From: Closterium sp. Naga37s-1
Lineage: Eukaryota; Streptophyta; Zygnematophyceae; Desmidiales; Closteriaceae
Assembly (NCBI GenBank): GCA_947471745.1
Contig: CANJKZ010000010.1
Span: 4,087,001 to 4,151,000 of the forward strand
Direction: 5' to 3'
Length of the DNA: 64,000 bases
The notes beneath the pieces were generated by a model, which saw nothing but the letters and a program-made list of their open reading frames with translations, was not told the origin of the DNA and did not search any database. The position numbers were made by a program, and so were the translations under genes. Within the stretch, counting starts at the first letter, position 1. Every line of letters begins with the position of its first letter. Below, piece by piece: positions 22,501 to 34,900 of the stretch.

Positions 22501-25322
22501 TGTTGTCTGTCTGTCAGGAGCGCACACACTCGACGAGTCACCCTCAAGAGAACGGGAATGAGGAAGAGCAAGGAAAAGGAAAAGGAGGAGGGAAGGCTCT
22601 AAGCAATGTCTGTGGTTCGTGATTGTCTCTCTCTGCGCTTTGTTTACTGTCTGTCAGGAGCACACACACTCGACGAGTCACCATCAAGAAGACGAAAGCG
22701 AGGAGGAGCAAGGAAGGGGAGGGAGGTCTCACGGTGGCGAGAGGAGAAGCAGAGAGAAGGAGGCAGGGAAGGGAGGGGAGAAGGAGACGGAGCGGAAGGG
22801 CAGGGAGAGTGGAGGGTTGAGGGAGGCGATGCACAGGCACCACCACAAGGAGCGAGTGGTGGATGAGAGATCAGTAGACGACCTTCTGTCATTCATCGAT
22901 GGGGGGGGTGAGTGAGTGCAGGCATTGATGGGTTTAGATTGGGTGCTCCGGCCTAACATGCACAGGCACCACCACAAGGAGCGATTGGTGGATGAGCGAT
23001 CAGTAGACGACCTTCTTTCATTCATTGATGGGGGAGGTGAGGGTCAAAAGTTTGGGCTTTGAGTTTACTCTAACGGCGATGCACAGGCACCACCACAAGG
23101 AGCGATTGGTGGATGAGCGATCAGTGAATGACCTTTTATCGTTCATCGATGGGGGAGGTGAGTGAGTGCAGTCCTATGTTAAGATTGGGGTTGGGGAAGG
23201 CGAGGCACAGGCACCACCACAAGGAGCGATTGGTGGATGAGCGATCGGTAGACGACCTTCTATCGTTCATCGATGGGGGACGTGAGGCTGGGATTTGACA
23301 ATGCTCGGTTTGTTTCTCTCTGATTGTGTCGAAACGGAAGCTTTCTCGAGGCATGTGACATTGAGATTTTTCGAAAGTGACTTCCAAATAGCATTTTTTA
23401 CTCAGTGAATTTATCTTTCCTTCCCTGTGCAGAGAACAATGGCAAAGGCAAATCAGGGAGGAAGAAGAAGAGCCGGAAGAAGCCGGAGAAAACGAAGGTG
23501 TGTGATGCGGTGGGATGGGATGGGTTGGGATGGGATGAGATGGGATGGGATGGGGTTTGGATGGGAGGGGAGTGTGTTCTGTATAAACCGGGTACGATGT
23601 TTTGCCATTCAGTGTTTGCCGTTCCTTCATCTCCCCTCATCTGTCTTCATCGTTCATAGCTGTTCTCTCATCTTCTTGTCTTTCTTGTCTTCACCTCATT
23701 TACCGTTCTCCACCTTCCTTCATCTGCATTCACCCATCTTCACCTTCTCCTCATCTTCATTTTTCCTTTACTTTCTTCTCCTGTCATCTTCATCTCGCTC
23801 TTACCCCGTCTTTCCGTTTCCCTCCGTTTCCCTCCATTTCCCGCAGTCCCCTCGTCTTCCGGATCCGGACAAAAACTGCCATCCAGCCTCGGGAGACGGT
23901 GCCATTCAAGACAGAATCTCCAGAGGGAAGGAGAGTGGGGTGGAGGAAGCAGGATCGGAGGGAGAGGAGGGGGGAGATGGTAAAGAGGGAGGGGAAACGG
24001 GGGAAGAGGGTAACGCTCGAAGGGAAGGGGGAGAAGGTAAAGACGGAGGGCATGTGGTGGTTGCTGATGGGGTGATGGAAGTTGGTGGTGGGAGTTCGCT
24101 CGAGGCTGGCAGAAGTGGTGGGGATGGCGCATGGCTTGACCACAGAGGTAGGAAGGTGGGTGACGTGGGATTGGGGAGAGCAGGCGAAGGGAGGGAAGTA
24201 GCATTTGCAGCAGCAGCAGCAGCAGAAGCAGAAGCAGTGGTGCCATCGTCAGTAGCAGGAGGAGGAGGACGAGGAGGAGGAACAGTAGACGAGAGAAGCA
24301 GTGCAGTTGGAGTGGGAGAAGCAGCAAGAGAAGAAGAGGCGGTGTGCACTGCTGCGCAAGAGAGGGGAGGAGAGGTGGCGAAAAGGGTCAAGACTCCACG
24401 ACAGGCTAAGAAGGTGGCAATAGAGGAACAAGAGGAGGGAAAGATGGTAAAGGAAGGGACTGGGCAAGTTCAAGCAAGAGAGGGAGCAGGGGAGGGTAAA
24501 GGCACAGAAGGAGGGGTGGAGGAGAAGGTTAGAAGGCACAGCAAGCAGGAGAAGGCAGGAAAGCTGACTCCTCGGCGCAGAACAGCAGCAGCACTGGCTG
24601 AATCAGCACAGGCAGATGCAGCCCAGGCAGCTGGGGCTGCTGCATCAATCTGTGATAGAACCAGGGTGGCATATTCGAGAGGTGTTGGTCAAATTGGTGA
24701 GCGTGCAGAGCTCGTGAAAGACACTTTAGCAGGAGTTGCAGCAGAGGGTGCAGCAGAAGCTGCGACGGCAGTCACAGCACAAGTGTCTGAGCTTGCGTAT
24801 GGCTCTGCAGGATTGGGAGGTGCGCGGATGGGAGATCAGCAGGCACGGCAGACAGAGGACCAGGTTCGGCAAACAGACCACCAGGCTCGGGAGAGAGAGC
24901 ACCAGGCTCGGCCGCTCCCCTCGCCTGTGAAAACACCCAAGAAGAAAAAGAAGAAGAAACACTCAGCGTGCTTGCAGCAGCAAGACTCAGGGCAGCAAGA
25001 AATAGGGCAGCACGGGAAAAGGCAGCACGAGGAGCAGGAGGTGGACGAACAACAGGAGGAGGAGGAAGAAAAGGAGAGTATAATGGAGAGACAGCACCAG
25101 GAGCAGCAGATTAAACAGCATTCCTTGTCATCTGGAAAAGCATGTGATGTGCCAATTCCTGGCTCTGGTGATGCTGCTGATGGTATCGGTGATGTTGGTG
25201 CTGCTATTGATGCTGGTGGTGTTGATAGTTCTGATCATGCTGATGTGCATGCTGCAGCACCATCGGCACAGCTTGGCATAGCAGGGTCTGGCGGGATGAA
25301 GGGCGCTCCAGAAGCAGGGGAG

Positions 25323-25360
<38 letters not shown>

Positions 25361-25696
25361 GGAGACAGCAGCAGGAGAGGCTGCAATAGGGGAGACAGCG
25401 ACAGTAGCACCACCATTACTGGAAGGAGCAGCAAAAGTAGCACCAGCAGCAGCAGAAGCAGTTGCAGTTGCAGAGGGGCAGGTGAGAAGGCCGCATGAGA
25501 GAGGCCTGGGATTTCCCCACAGCAGCCTGCAGTTCCCTGCCGTGGCAGTTACGCATGTGCATAGTCACGAACAGCAGCAGCAGCCGACTGAGCAGCAACA
25601 GCAGCAGCAGCAGCAGCAGCAATTGAATCAGCCGGAGCACTTAAACCCTCAGCAGCACCTGCGGCAGCAACAGCTTCAAACGCAGCAGGAGCAGCA

Positions 25697-25778
<82 letters not shown>

Positions 25779-25828
25779 CAGCAGGAGCAGCAGGAGCAGC
25801 AGCAGCAGCAGCAGCAGCAGGAGCAGCA

Positions 25829-25894
<66 letters not shown>

Positions 25895-28373
25895 GCGGCA
25901 GCAGCAATTGAATCAGCCGGAGCACTTAAACCCTCAGCAGCACCTGCAGCAGCAGCGGCAGCAACAGCTTCAAACGCAGCAGGAGCAGCAGCAGCACCAC
26001 AACCAGCACCAGCAGGGGCATGTGCAGCACCAGCACCATAGGGAGGAGGCACAGGGCGACAGTGTCACTGCGACCTCTTCTCACTCTACTCATGCTGCTC
26101 ACTCTGCTCACTCTGCTCATACTGCAACCTCTCCGCACTTCCAAGGGCCGTCCTGGCAGCCATTCGTCTCAAGGCCGCAGCAGGGCGCAGGCTTGGTGGT
26201 ACAACACGGCAGCATCAGCGGCAGCATCAACGCCAGCGGCAGCATCAGCGGCAGCGGTGGCACGCGTGTGAGCCCCAGAAGCAACCATGACAGACAATCC
26301 CCGCATGACAGTCCATCCCCGCAGCATGAGAGGCAGTCCCCTCTGCCGCATCTCCCCCCGTCCCTCTACTCCCCTCCCCAGCTGTCCTTCTTTGACCTGC
26401 CTCTCCACCTCGCCCACCAACACCACCAGCCCTGTATGTGTTCTGAGTTGACTCAAAACACCCCCCAGCCCGCCTCTGAGGCACCTCATGAGTCGACTCA
26501 AAACCCTCCCCAGCCGTCCTTCTTTGACCTGCCTCTCCACCTGGCCCACCAACACCACCAGCCCTGGATGGCCCGAGTCTCTCCCGGTCCTCCCAGTCAA
26601 TGGAGTCAACCAGGCGTTTCCACTCCTCCTGTTCAGCAGGGACAATTTTCTCACCTAGATAGTCCAAGTCAAACAGGTCAACCAAGTCAACAGGGCTATA
26701 CAGGTCCAGGTCAAACAGGTCAACCAAGTCAACAGGGCTATACAGGTCTAGGTCAACCACGTCAACTGGGTCAACAGGGCCAGCCAGGTCAACCAAGTCA
26801 ATTAGGTCAACAAGGCCATGCCCCTGTGGAGCATCAAGTGTTGCACAGCAACCACTACAGACACACTTGGCCGCCCGTCTCCGACGACCACATGCCAGTT
26901 CGTACCAGCAGTGCGGGCAGCAGAAGCAGAAGCGTGGGTAATAGCAGCGGCGGTAGCAGCAGCAGCAGCAGCCGCACAGGAATCAGCCTATTAAGCACCA
27001 CCACTGGCACCAGCACCAGCACCGGCACCCACACTGCTCCTCCAACTGTTCCTGCTGCTGCTGCTGCTTACCCCAGTGCTTCTGGGTTCGGGTTCCCATC
27101 AATTTCTGCCTCTCCTGCTGCTAGTGCATCTGCCTCTCCATCCCCTTGTCTCTCCCCCGCCGCTTCCCCTGCAGCAGCAGCAGCAACAACAAGGGCAGCA
27201 GCAGGGGCAGCAGCAGGGGCAGCGGTAGGGGCAGCAGGGGCAACAGGGCCGGAAAGATTCTCAAGTGCGGGCAGCACAAGAGGCTCAGTGGGCAGTGAAG
27301 ATGCATGGGAGGTTGCTACACTCCTCCAAACATTCATCCAACTCCTTCATCTAGATTCCCATATTGAAGTGGTTTTCAAACAAGGGCTAGGATCGTCTCT
27401 CGCCACGTCAGCATCTTCCTTATCCAGAGGATTTTCGCCAGGTCGGGCGGGTTTCGCTGGAGGGAATGTGATTGGCCAGCGGCCGCAGCCTCGGCGATCA
27501 GCTTCGGCAGCGTCGGACCTGGAGGTAGCTTCGGACGTCAGGCCAGGTTCGGTGAACCTGGCACATCACCTGATGTCCGGGGGGTTCCTTAGCCTTTCTT
27601 TGTCACAGACGGTGTTACCAGGTTACATGGTTTCGTCTCCTTCTGCTCCTTCTGCTCCTGCTGCTCCTGCTGCACCTGCTTTTTCTGCCTTTCCTTCTGA
27701 GGCTCGTCCTGCTTCTGCTGGTCCTGCTGCTGCTGCTCCGGCTGGTGCTGCTAATGAAGTGCATACTGTCCTTAGTCCCTTGGATCGTGCGGTTATGGCT
27801 GCTGGCATTCCCAGTGGTCATGGGACTGTAACGAGTGAAGGACACAACAGTCACGTGACTCTATCGAGTAATGGGCCCTCGGCTTATGGTCACCCCCGCC
27901 ATCAAGACCACCATAGCCACCACTATCACCCTCATAACCACCAAAATCAGGGATATTTACCTAACTACCCTGACGACGGGCGTACACGTTATAACCAGCG
28001 TTTCATGCACAGTAACGGGGCGCACAGCAGTGGAGGGATTGTGGCCAATCAAATGGGCGGAGGAATGTATCCTATTGGCCACTCTCGGCGCAACTCACAG
28101 GGTAGATGTGATGGTGGCGGTGAGAATTTGGTACAGGATAATTGCAGTGGTGGTGAGCATTTACCCTCCGACCCTTTTTCCGACGGCACATTGCTTGCAA
28201 CAGATTATCAAGGGAAGTATTTTGGCTCAGGGCAGCAAGAACAAGGTGTTTCCTCTGGTGTTGGCGTACCGCTTTATGGGATGGAATTGCCGCTTGATAG
28301 ATTTATTGGCGACTATGTGCATTATTCGCCTCAACACGGGTCCTCGTCTGAAGCAGGTGGCTCTTTTAGATGA
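16407..28373 (+). CDS. SKP1-like protein with long C-terminal extension (ASK20/ASK21 type), about 2065 aa
   Basis: SKP1-like proteins link cullin-1 to F-box proteins in SCF ubiquitin ligases. Proposed exons: 16407-17468, 19676-19867, 21354-21455, 22658-22907, 23433-23497 and 23847-28373, all GT-AG and in phase. The POZ fold starts near residue 185 ([20 protein letters not shown]) and carries an Ala/Gly-rich insertion. The SKP1 C-terminal region is [20 protein letters not shown] to [38 protein letters not shown] and a Lys-rich block then follow, the order seen in Arabidopsis ASK21 rather than in short SKP1. The last exon adds about 1500 low-complexity residues, including a long polyglutamine tract; I cannot match it to a domain, and it may contain unrecognised introns. 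Exons 1 to 4 all have echoes in adjacent introns, so the exact exon copies used are uncertain. Confidence 0.85.
17528..19375 (+). repeat. 118-bp satellite made from the 3' end of SKP1-like exon 1
   Basis: Sixteen tandem copies (first at about 17544, last at 19314, spaced 118 bp) repeat the exon segment coding [19 protein letters not shown] together with its GTGAG splice donor and about 55 bp of intron. The authentic exon copy is at 17411-17468. Units are almost identical, with scattered single-base changes. Because 118 is not a multiple of three, the array does not keep one reading frame. The last unit ends GGATAAGGTGAGAG, closer to the authentic exon than its neighbours are. Confidence 0.95.
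19376..19568 (+). repeat. GGTGAG-type repeat and (GT)n microsatellite
   Basis: GAGGGTGAGAGTGAGGGT-type tandem sequence (19376-19470) is followed by about 24 GT units (19520-19568) in intron 1 of the SKP1-like gene. Confidence 0.9.
19915..20116 (+). repeat. Two partial echoes of SKP1-like exon 2
   Basis: The first copy (19915-19957) keeps only GGCAGTACCTGAAGCCTCAG and the KPLVDL codons, then stops at the palindrome TTTTGAGGCGCCTCAAAA (19958-19975). The second (about 19996-20116) repeats [16 protein letters not shown] through to PDDLTE followed by a GT donor, but has an internal frameshift relative to exon 2 at 19676-19867. Confidence 0.85.
20146..20738 (+). repeat. 12-bp minisatellite GGGTGGGTGGAT
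   Basis: About 590 bp of GGGTGGGTGGAT units, with occasional GGAT insertions, fill much of intron 2 of the SKP1-like gene. Open frames in all phases here are repeat artefacts. Confidence 0.95.
20868..21270 (+). repeat. Partial echoes of SKP1-like exon 3 start
   Basis: Copies of CAG|GAGGAGAAGCTGGAGCC with the acceptor preserved occur at about 20868, 21001, 21225 and 21252, ahead of the full exon at 21354-21455. The 20868 copy extends through [10 protein letters not shown] separate copy of the exon's 3' end ([12 protein letters not shown] plus GT donor) lies at about 21540-21575 in the next intron. Confidence 0.85.
21818..22657 (+). repeat. 140-bp array of SKP1-like exon 4 start
   Basis: Six tandem copies start at 21818, 21958, 22098, 22238, 22378 and 22518; the seventh, at 22658, is the copy that opens into the full exon. 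Each holds TCTGTCTGTCAG|GAG, a usable acceptor, plus [18 protein letters not shown] codons, then a stop (AGCAATGTCTGTGGTTCGTGA region). Units differ by very few bases. Confidence 0.95.
22963..23282 (+). repeat. Three echoes of SKP1-like exon 4 end
   Basis: The segment coding [20 protein letters not shown] plus a GTGAG donor recurs at about 22963-23038, 23081-23159 and 23205-23282 after the exon copy at 22829-22907. The spacing is about 120-130 bp. The third reads SVNDLLS instead of SVDDLLS. All keep the donor, so any could end the exon. Confidence 0.9.
25569..25995 (+). repeat. Polyglutamine-coding CAG/CAA tract
   Basis: CAG-rich sequence with scattered GAG codons encodes a long Q/E run in the SKP1-like C-terminal extension. 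A 42-bp segment (coding [13 protein letters not shown]) occurs on both sides, at about 25621 and 25909, so the tract has grown partly by duplication. CAG runs of this length are typically unstable in copy number. Confidence 0.93.
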
Positions 28374-28962
28374 ATGTGTTGCTCGAGTCTTATAAAGAGA
28401 AATTATTTGTGTTGTACCTTTTGTAATAATTGCTCTCTGTACATTGTAGGTTATGTCTATTGATAGGTTCTCGGCTGTAGGTGACTATGCGGAACCTCCT
28501 TCTCGGCTATCAACTATATCGAGTACAGGAGAGAAACCAATTCCAGTGACCCAATTACTTCTGACAACTGGCCCAGGTTGTGCAAGACTTGGCGATGGGA
28601 TTCAAAAAGCAGTTTTGGAAACGTCAGTCGTAATGGCGGTGATACGGACCTAGTCACCTAGGCATTCACGGACGATTCCGAAACGCACATTCGTGCGCTG
28701 GCTAGTGCACCTCCGACGCTAATTGGTCAACGGTTTGAACCTTCGATTCTCCGACTGACATTCATTCTCAGAAAGGTTTCAGCCTGAAATAGGACCACTG
28801 GCGCAGTAACTTGAAGCAGACCGGGCCGGTCTGATCGCCATTCAAACCAGTCTGGTCGTCAAGAATCAGCGGCGTCGCTTAAAGTTCTTCGACTACCGTT
28901 CGCTCGTCAATTCAAACCCATTCTAACCCAGTCTTATCGCCAATCAGTCCACTCTGGTAGCC
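28374..28962. other. Intergenic region between the SKP1-like gene and VPS11
   Basis: This 589-bp region would hold the 3' UTR of the SKP1-like gene and the promoter and 5' UTR of VPS11. A short open stretch (28453-28653) has no recognisable features. CAGTCTGGTCGTC/AATCAGTGGCGTCGC-type segments at 28840-28880 are partly repeated at 28950-28985, across the VPS11 start codon (ATGAATCAGTGGCGTCGCTT). Confidence 0.5.
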
Positions 28963-31900
28963 ATGAATCAGTGGCGTCGCTTCCAGTTCTTCGAGGACCG
29001 CTCGCCCGTCGGGCCGCTAGCCGACGCGCTCGCGCAGGGCGTGCGGTGCGGTGCGGGAGGCCGAGGCCGACTAGCCGTTGGCACGGAGAGCGGCTCGGTT
29101 CTGTTGCTAGATCGGTCGCTGCATGTTCGGCGAAGCTTCGTGGCTCATGAAGGTCCCGTGGCGTTTCTACACCTGTTCAAGGTGCGACAGGGACGCAGCT
29201 AAGTGTAACGGCAGCTTTTCAATACGTCCGAAACGCTAGTAGACGTGTTTAAGACCAGTACTGGGGCGCGTTCATTAACTGCTGACTATTCATGATGTGT
29301 TCCCCCACTTAAAAGACATCCACATCAGGTACTTTTCCGAGATTCGAGTTTTGAGTCGACTCAAAACTCGACTCACTACACGCTGACTATTTATGATGTG
29401 TTCCCCCACCCACTTGACTTGACATCCACATCAGGTACTTTTCCGAAATTCATTTCAGGTAAAATCCCGAAATCCATTTCAGGTGACATCCCGACATCCA
29501 TTTGAAGTAGCATCCTGAAATTCACTTCAGGTATCATCCTGACATCCACCTTATGCTACAATCTTATTCTCATTTTTATCCCCTTCCTCCCCCCACGCTC
29601 GTCCCCTCACCCCTCAACTTGCAGCACCGGAGCTGTCGGCTGATAGTGGGGAAAGAGGCAAGGGGAGCAGCAGTGATGCTGTGCTATGCCTGTGGTACCT
29701 TGGCAAGACTGCTGCTGCTGCTGCTGCTCCTCTCAAAACCCTCCTTGGCCCCCATCCCCCTTCCACACACCCTTCTCTCCAGCAACGCAGCTGTCTGTCA
29801 ACCGTGGGCAAGGAGGCAAAAGGAGCAGCAGCGTTGCTGTGGGACGTCGACAAGACTGCTGCTCCTGCTCTCAAAGGCCCCCTTCCCGCTCCCCCTTCAC
29901 CCTCCCCCCTTCCCCTACTCTCAGCAACGTAGCTGTCTGTTGACAGTGGGCAAGGAGGCAAGGGGAGCAGCTGTGGTGCTGTGGGATTTGGACAAGACTG
30001 CTGCTCCTGCTGTTGCGGGTGCCGGTGCTTCTTCAGGTGCTTCAGGCGCAGCAGTAGCACTGGAGGGGGGTGCCCCGGTGCCTTTACGGACGTATAACAT
30101 CTTCTCAGACGCCTTTCCTGCTGCACAGGTGAGTGAGTGCTGGAGTGAGTGAGTGCTGGAGTGAGTGAGTGCATATGTGTGTGCTTGCGCGCGCAAAAGG
30201 TAGAGACGTGAGAGGCACCGGCGCCTTTACGGACTTATAACATCTTCTCCGACGCTTTTCCTGCCGCACAGGTGATGTTGTAGATTGGTTGTGGGTGACC
30301 ATGTCGTGTGTGTGTGGGAACGAGCGAGTGAATGTGAGTGTGTGAGCGGGTGAGTAAGTGAATGCGTGTGTGAGTGAGTGTGAATGCATGAGTCACCGTG
30401 TGAGCGAGTGCATGCGTGTGAGAGTGAGTGAGCGAGTGAGTGATTGACTAAGCGAGTAGATACTTGGGCAGAACCACCAGCAGCCTGTGTCCAATCACAG
30501 ACAATCCATCCTGACCATTGGATTAACTACAGATCGCAAAGATGTACCCACCCTTATACGTGGGTGGCACTGGTTAATTTGTTTCCCAGGGTAGTATGGG
30601 TATGGGCTATAAGAGGGGCGACGTGGGTTGGGTGGTTAAAGGACATCCCCCCCGTTCGTTCCTCATGCATGCATATCACATCCTGTGCAATTCGCGAGGC
30701 TCCTCAGCTGGGCTACCTCCTGGCCGTTGGATTAGCCACAGGAGCCGTTGATGTGCTGCTAGCTGATTCCTCCATGCAGAGCAAATCAAGTGACTCCCAT
30801 CTCTCAGACCCATTTGCCCTTCTTCCCCTCCTCTCCCCTGTCCCCCTCCCTCCCCCCTCCTCCTTTTTTTTCCCCTCGCTCTGCTCCCCAGATCACATCC
30901 TGTGCAATCCGCGAGGCTCCTCAGCTGGGTTACCTCCTGGCCGTTGGATTAGCCACAGGAGCCGTTGATGTGCTGCTAGCAGATTCCTCCATGCGGATCA
31001 AACGGCTGAGAATCCCCCCCAACAGCAGCCAGGGGCAAGGCGGGGCAGTGGGAGCGGGCGGAGTGGGGGGCGCAGGGGGGAGAGAGGGTGCGGGGGAAGG
31101 CGGAGGGCGAGGGGGAGGGGGTGGAGATGCGCTAGGTGTTGGGGAAGGGAGAGGAGGTATAGCAGCAGGAGGAGCCGGAGCAGGAGCAGGAGGGAGGAGC
31201 GAGCACTCGTCATCCTCCTCACACTCCTCCCCTTCTACCTCTGCCTCTGCTTCTGTTTTGCCTTCAACTGCCAGAGCTCTCCCCCCCGTTGCAGTCACAG
31301 GGCTGGGGTTCCGGATCCTGGATTCAGGCCCGCAGCTCTTTATAGTCACGGGCGAGACAGTCACACTGTACACGCTACCCAGTGGCATGTTTGGGGCTGC
31401 AGCGGAGGGAGGGTGGGCGGGGAAGGGAGGTGGAGGAGGAGGGGGAGGGGGAGGAGGGTGGGGGGTAGTGCTGGAGGAGAGAGGAGGGGATGTGTTCTGC
31501 TCTGCCATGACTGATACCCAGGTGAGCGCTTTGAGAGTGAGTGAGGGTGAGTTAGGGTGAGTGAGGGTGAGTGAGGGTGAGTGAGGGTGAGTGAGGGTGG
31601 GTGAGAGTGCTCTCTGTTCCTGCCCTCTCCTCTTTCCCTTGCATCTCCTCTCCCTCTCTCTCGGCCTTCTACTGGTTCAACGAGGATGGCCCGGGGACCT
31701 GCTATGGAAACTCTATCCCTTCCTTTGTACTGCCTCTTCTCCCTCTCTTTGCCTCGTTCATCCTCTCCTTCCCTCTCTCCCCCTTACCCATCAGGATCTG
31801 GTGGTGGCGCGCCCAGAGGCCTTCTACTGTTTCAACGAGGATGGCCCGGGGACCTGCTATGGAAACTCTATCCCTTCCTTTGTACTGCCTCTTCTCCCTC

Positions 31901-34900
31901 TCTTTGCCTCGTTCATCCTCTCCTTCCCTCTCTCCCCCTTACCCATCAGGATCTGGTGGTGGCGCGCCCAGAGGCCTTCTACTGGTTCAACGAGGATGGC
32001 CCGGGGACCTGCTATGGAAACTCTATCCCTTCCTTTGTACTGCCTCTTCTCCCTCTCTTTGCCTCGTTCATCCTCTCCTTCCCTCTCTCCCCCTTACCCA
32101 TCAGGATCTGGTGGTGGCACGGCCAGAAGCCTTCTACTGGTTCAACGAGGATGGCCCGGGGGCGTGCTTTGGGCTGGACGGCCCCAAGCACCGCCTCGCC
32201 TGCCTGCGAGGCTACCTGCTCTGCCTGCACTCGCCACCCTCCCCTGCTCCCACTGCTACCACTGCCACTGCAGCTGCTGCCTCGACTGCTGCTGCCTCTG
32301 CTGCTGCTACTGCTTCTGATCCATCTCTCATGCGCCTCTCTCTCTCCCCCTTACCCATCAGGATCTGGTGGTGGCGCGCCCAGAAGCCTTCTACTGTTTC
32401 AACGAGGATGGCCCGGGGGCGTGCTTTGGGCTGGACGGCCCCAAGCACCGCCTCGCCTGCCTGCGAGGCTACCTGCTCTGCCTGCACTCGCCGCCCTCCC
32501 CTCCCTCTTCTGCTGCTTCTGCTGCTACTGGTTCAGCGACGACTGGTGGTGGTGGTGGCAGTGGTGGCAGCGGCGGCGGTGGCGGCGGCGGTGCTGGTGG
32601 TGGTGGGAATTCTGGAAAGCAGCAGCAGCAGCAGCAGCAGCAGCGAATGAGCCTCTCAGTGTATGACACACGTAACAAGCTGGTGGTCCACTCTGCGCCG
32701 CTCACCCCCGCCGCCTCTCTCCTCGCGCCCCTGCTGCTGCTGTGCGAGGGAGGCGCCGTGGTGCTCCTCTCCCTGCACAGGCGAGGCGATGGCGCGGGAG
32801 GGGGAGGAGATGCAGGAGGGGTCTCAGCAGGAGGAGGAGGAGGCGGAGGAGGGGGAGGGGCAGGAGGAGGAGCAACAGGAGGAGGAGCAACAGGAGGAGG
32901 AGGAGCAACGGGAGGGGGAGGGGCAGTGCGTGTGGAGGCGAGGGGGCTACTGCTGGTGGAGAGGGACATGGCGTGGAAGCTGGAGGCGCTCTTTCGCAAG
33001 GGGCTCTACTCCAGTGCGCTGGACCTCGTGGTGTCCCAGGGAGGGGACGCTGCTGCCACGGCTGAAGTGTTGAGACGCTATGGGGACCATCTGTACGCAA
33101 AGCAGGTGGGTTATGAATGGGTTAAAAGGGTGTGAATGGGTGCGCATGGCATGGGTGGTTGCTTGCTTGCTAGGGGTTTCGTTCTGCAAGGGGCTCTACT
33201 TCAGTGCGCTCGACCTTGTTGTGTCCTTTTGAGACGTCTCAAAAGTCGTCTACTTCAGTGCGCTCGACCTTGTTGTGTCCTTTTGAGACGTCTCAAAAGT
33301 CGTCTACTTCAGTGCGCTCGACCTTGTTGTGTCCTAGGGAGGGGATGCTTCTGCCACGGCTGAAGTTCTGAGGAGATACGGGGACCACCTGTATGCGAAG
33401 CAGATGAGAAACGAGTGGGACTGGGTGTGGATGGGTGTGAATTTGGTGCCTGCTAGTGGAGTGCGTGTGGGGTGGAGGCGAGGGGGTTGCTGCTGGTGGA
33501 GAGGGACAAGGGGCTGTATTCGAGTGCGCTGGACCTTGTTGTATCTCAGGGAGGGGATGCTGCTGCTGCAGCTGAAGTGCTCAGGCGATACGGGGACCAC
33601 CTGTACGCAAGGCAGGTGAGAAACAGGTGTGAATGGGTGAGAATCGGCGAGGGGGGTACTGCTGGTGGAGAGGGACATGGCGTGGAAGCTGGAGGCGCTG
33701 TTTTGCAAGCGGCTGTATTCGGGTGCGCTGGACCGTGTTGTGTCCTAAGGGAGGGATGGATGCTGCTGCCACGGCGGAAGTGCTGAGGCGATATGGGGAC
33801 CACCTGTACGCAAAGCAGGTCGGATACGGTGGGAATGGGTGCAAATGGGTGGGTGGAAGCTGGAGGCGCTGTTCCGAAAGGGGCTGTACTCGAGTGCACT
33901 GGACCTGGTGGTGTCGCAGGGAGGGGATGCCGCTGTCACGGCTGAAGTGCTGAGGCGCTTCGGGGACCATCTGTACGCAAAGCAGGTGATGGGATTTGGC
34001 AACCTATCACTGGCATAGCAAAGCAGTTTCGACCTGGCTCGAATTCTCCCAGCTTGTATCTTGTCCTCTCCCTGTCTCTGCACGGCACGACTATGATGAG
34101 GAGACGATGGGGCAGTATCAGAGAACCATCGGGCAGGTGGAGTGGAGCCGACATACGTGATTCAGTGCTACCTGCACGCCTAGCGGCTCTCCTCCCTCCC
34201 CTCTTCGCCTCCCTTCTTCACAACAGGATTATGAGGAAGCAATGGGGCAGTACGAGCGCACCATCGGGCAGGTGGAGCCGTCAGAAGTGATTCATACCTG
34301 CACGCCCAGCGGCTGGCCCTTCCCTCCCACCCCACCTTCTCCTCAACCCCCCTCTTTCCGGCAGGACTATGAGGAAGCAATGATTCAGTACGAGCGCACC
34401 ATCGGGCAGGTGGAGCCGTCAGAAGTGATTCATACCTGCACGCCCAGCGGCCGACCCTGCTGGTCCTCTTTTCCTCTCCCTGTACCTACATGACAGGACT
34501 ATGAGGAGGCAATGCAGCAGTACGAGCGCACCATCGGGCAGGTGGAGCCGTCAGAAGTGATTCATACCTGCACGCCCAGCAGCCGACCCTGCTGGTCCTC
34601 TTTTCCTCTCCCTGTACCTACATGACAGGACTATGAGGAGGCAATGCAGCAGTACGAGCGCACCATCGGGCAGGTGGAGCCGTCAGAAGTGATTCATACC
34701 TGCACGCCCAGCAGCCGACCCCGCTGGTCCTCTTTTCCTCTCCCTGTACCTACATGACAGGACTATGAGGAGGCAATGCAGCAGTACGAGCGCACCATCG
34801 GGCAGGTGGAGCCGTCAGAAGTGATTCATACCTGCACGCCCAGCGGCCGACCCTGCACATTATCCCCTCGCCCTCGCCCTGCCCTCGCCCCCGCTCACCA

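Noticed and set aside
17528-22657. CRISPR-like array
   Set aside because: The 118-bp and 140-bp units are nearly identical throughout, with no unique spacers, and derive from exons of a eukaryotic gene.
31591-32666. Three overlapping frames of 242-349 aa in the VPS11 intron 3 area
   Set aside because: They are frame-shifted readings of the 150-bp exon-4 echo array and pyrimidine-rich intron.
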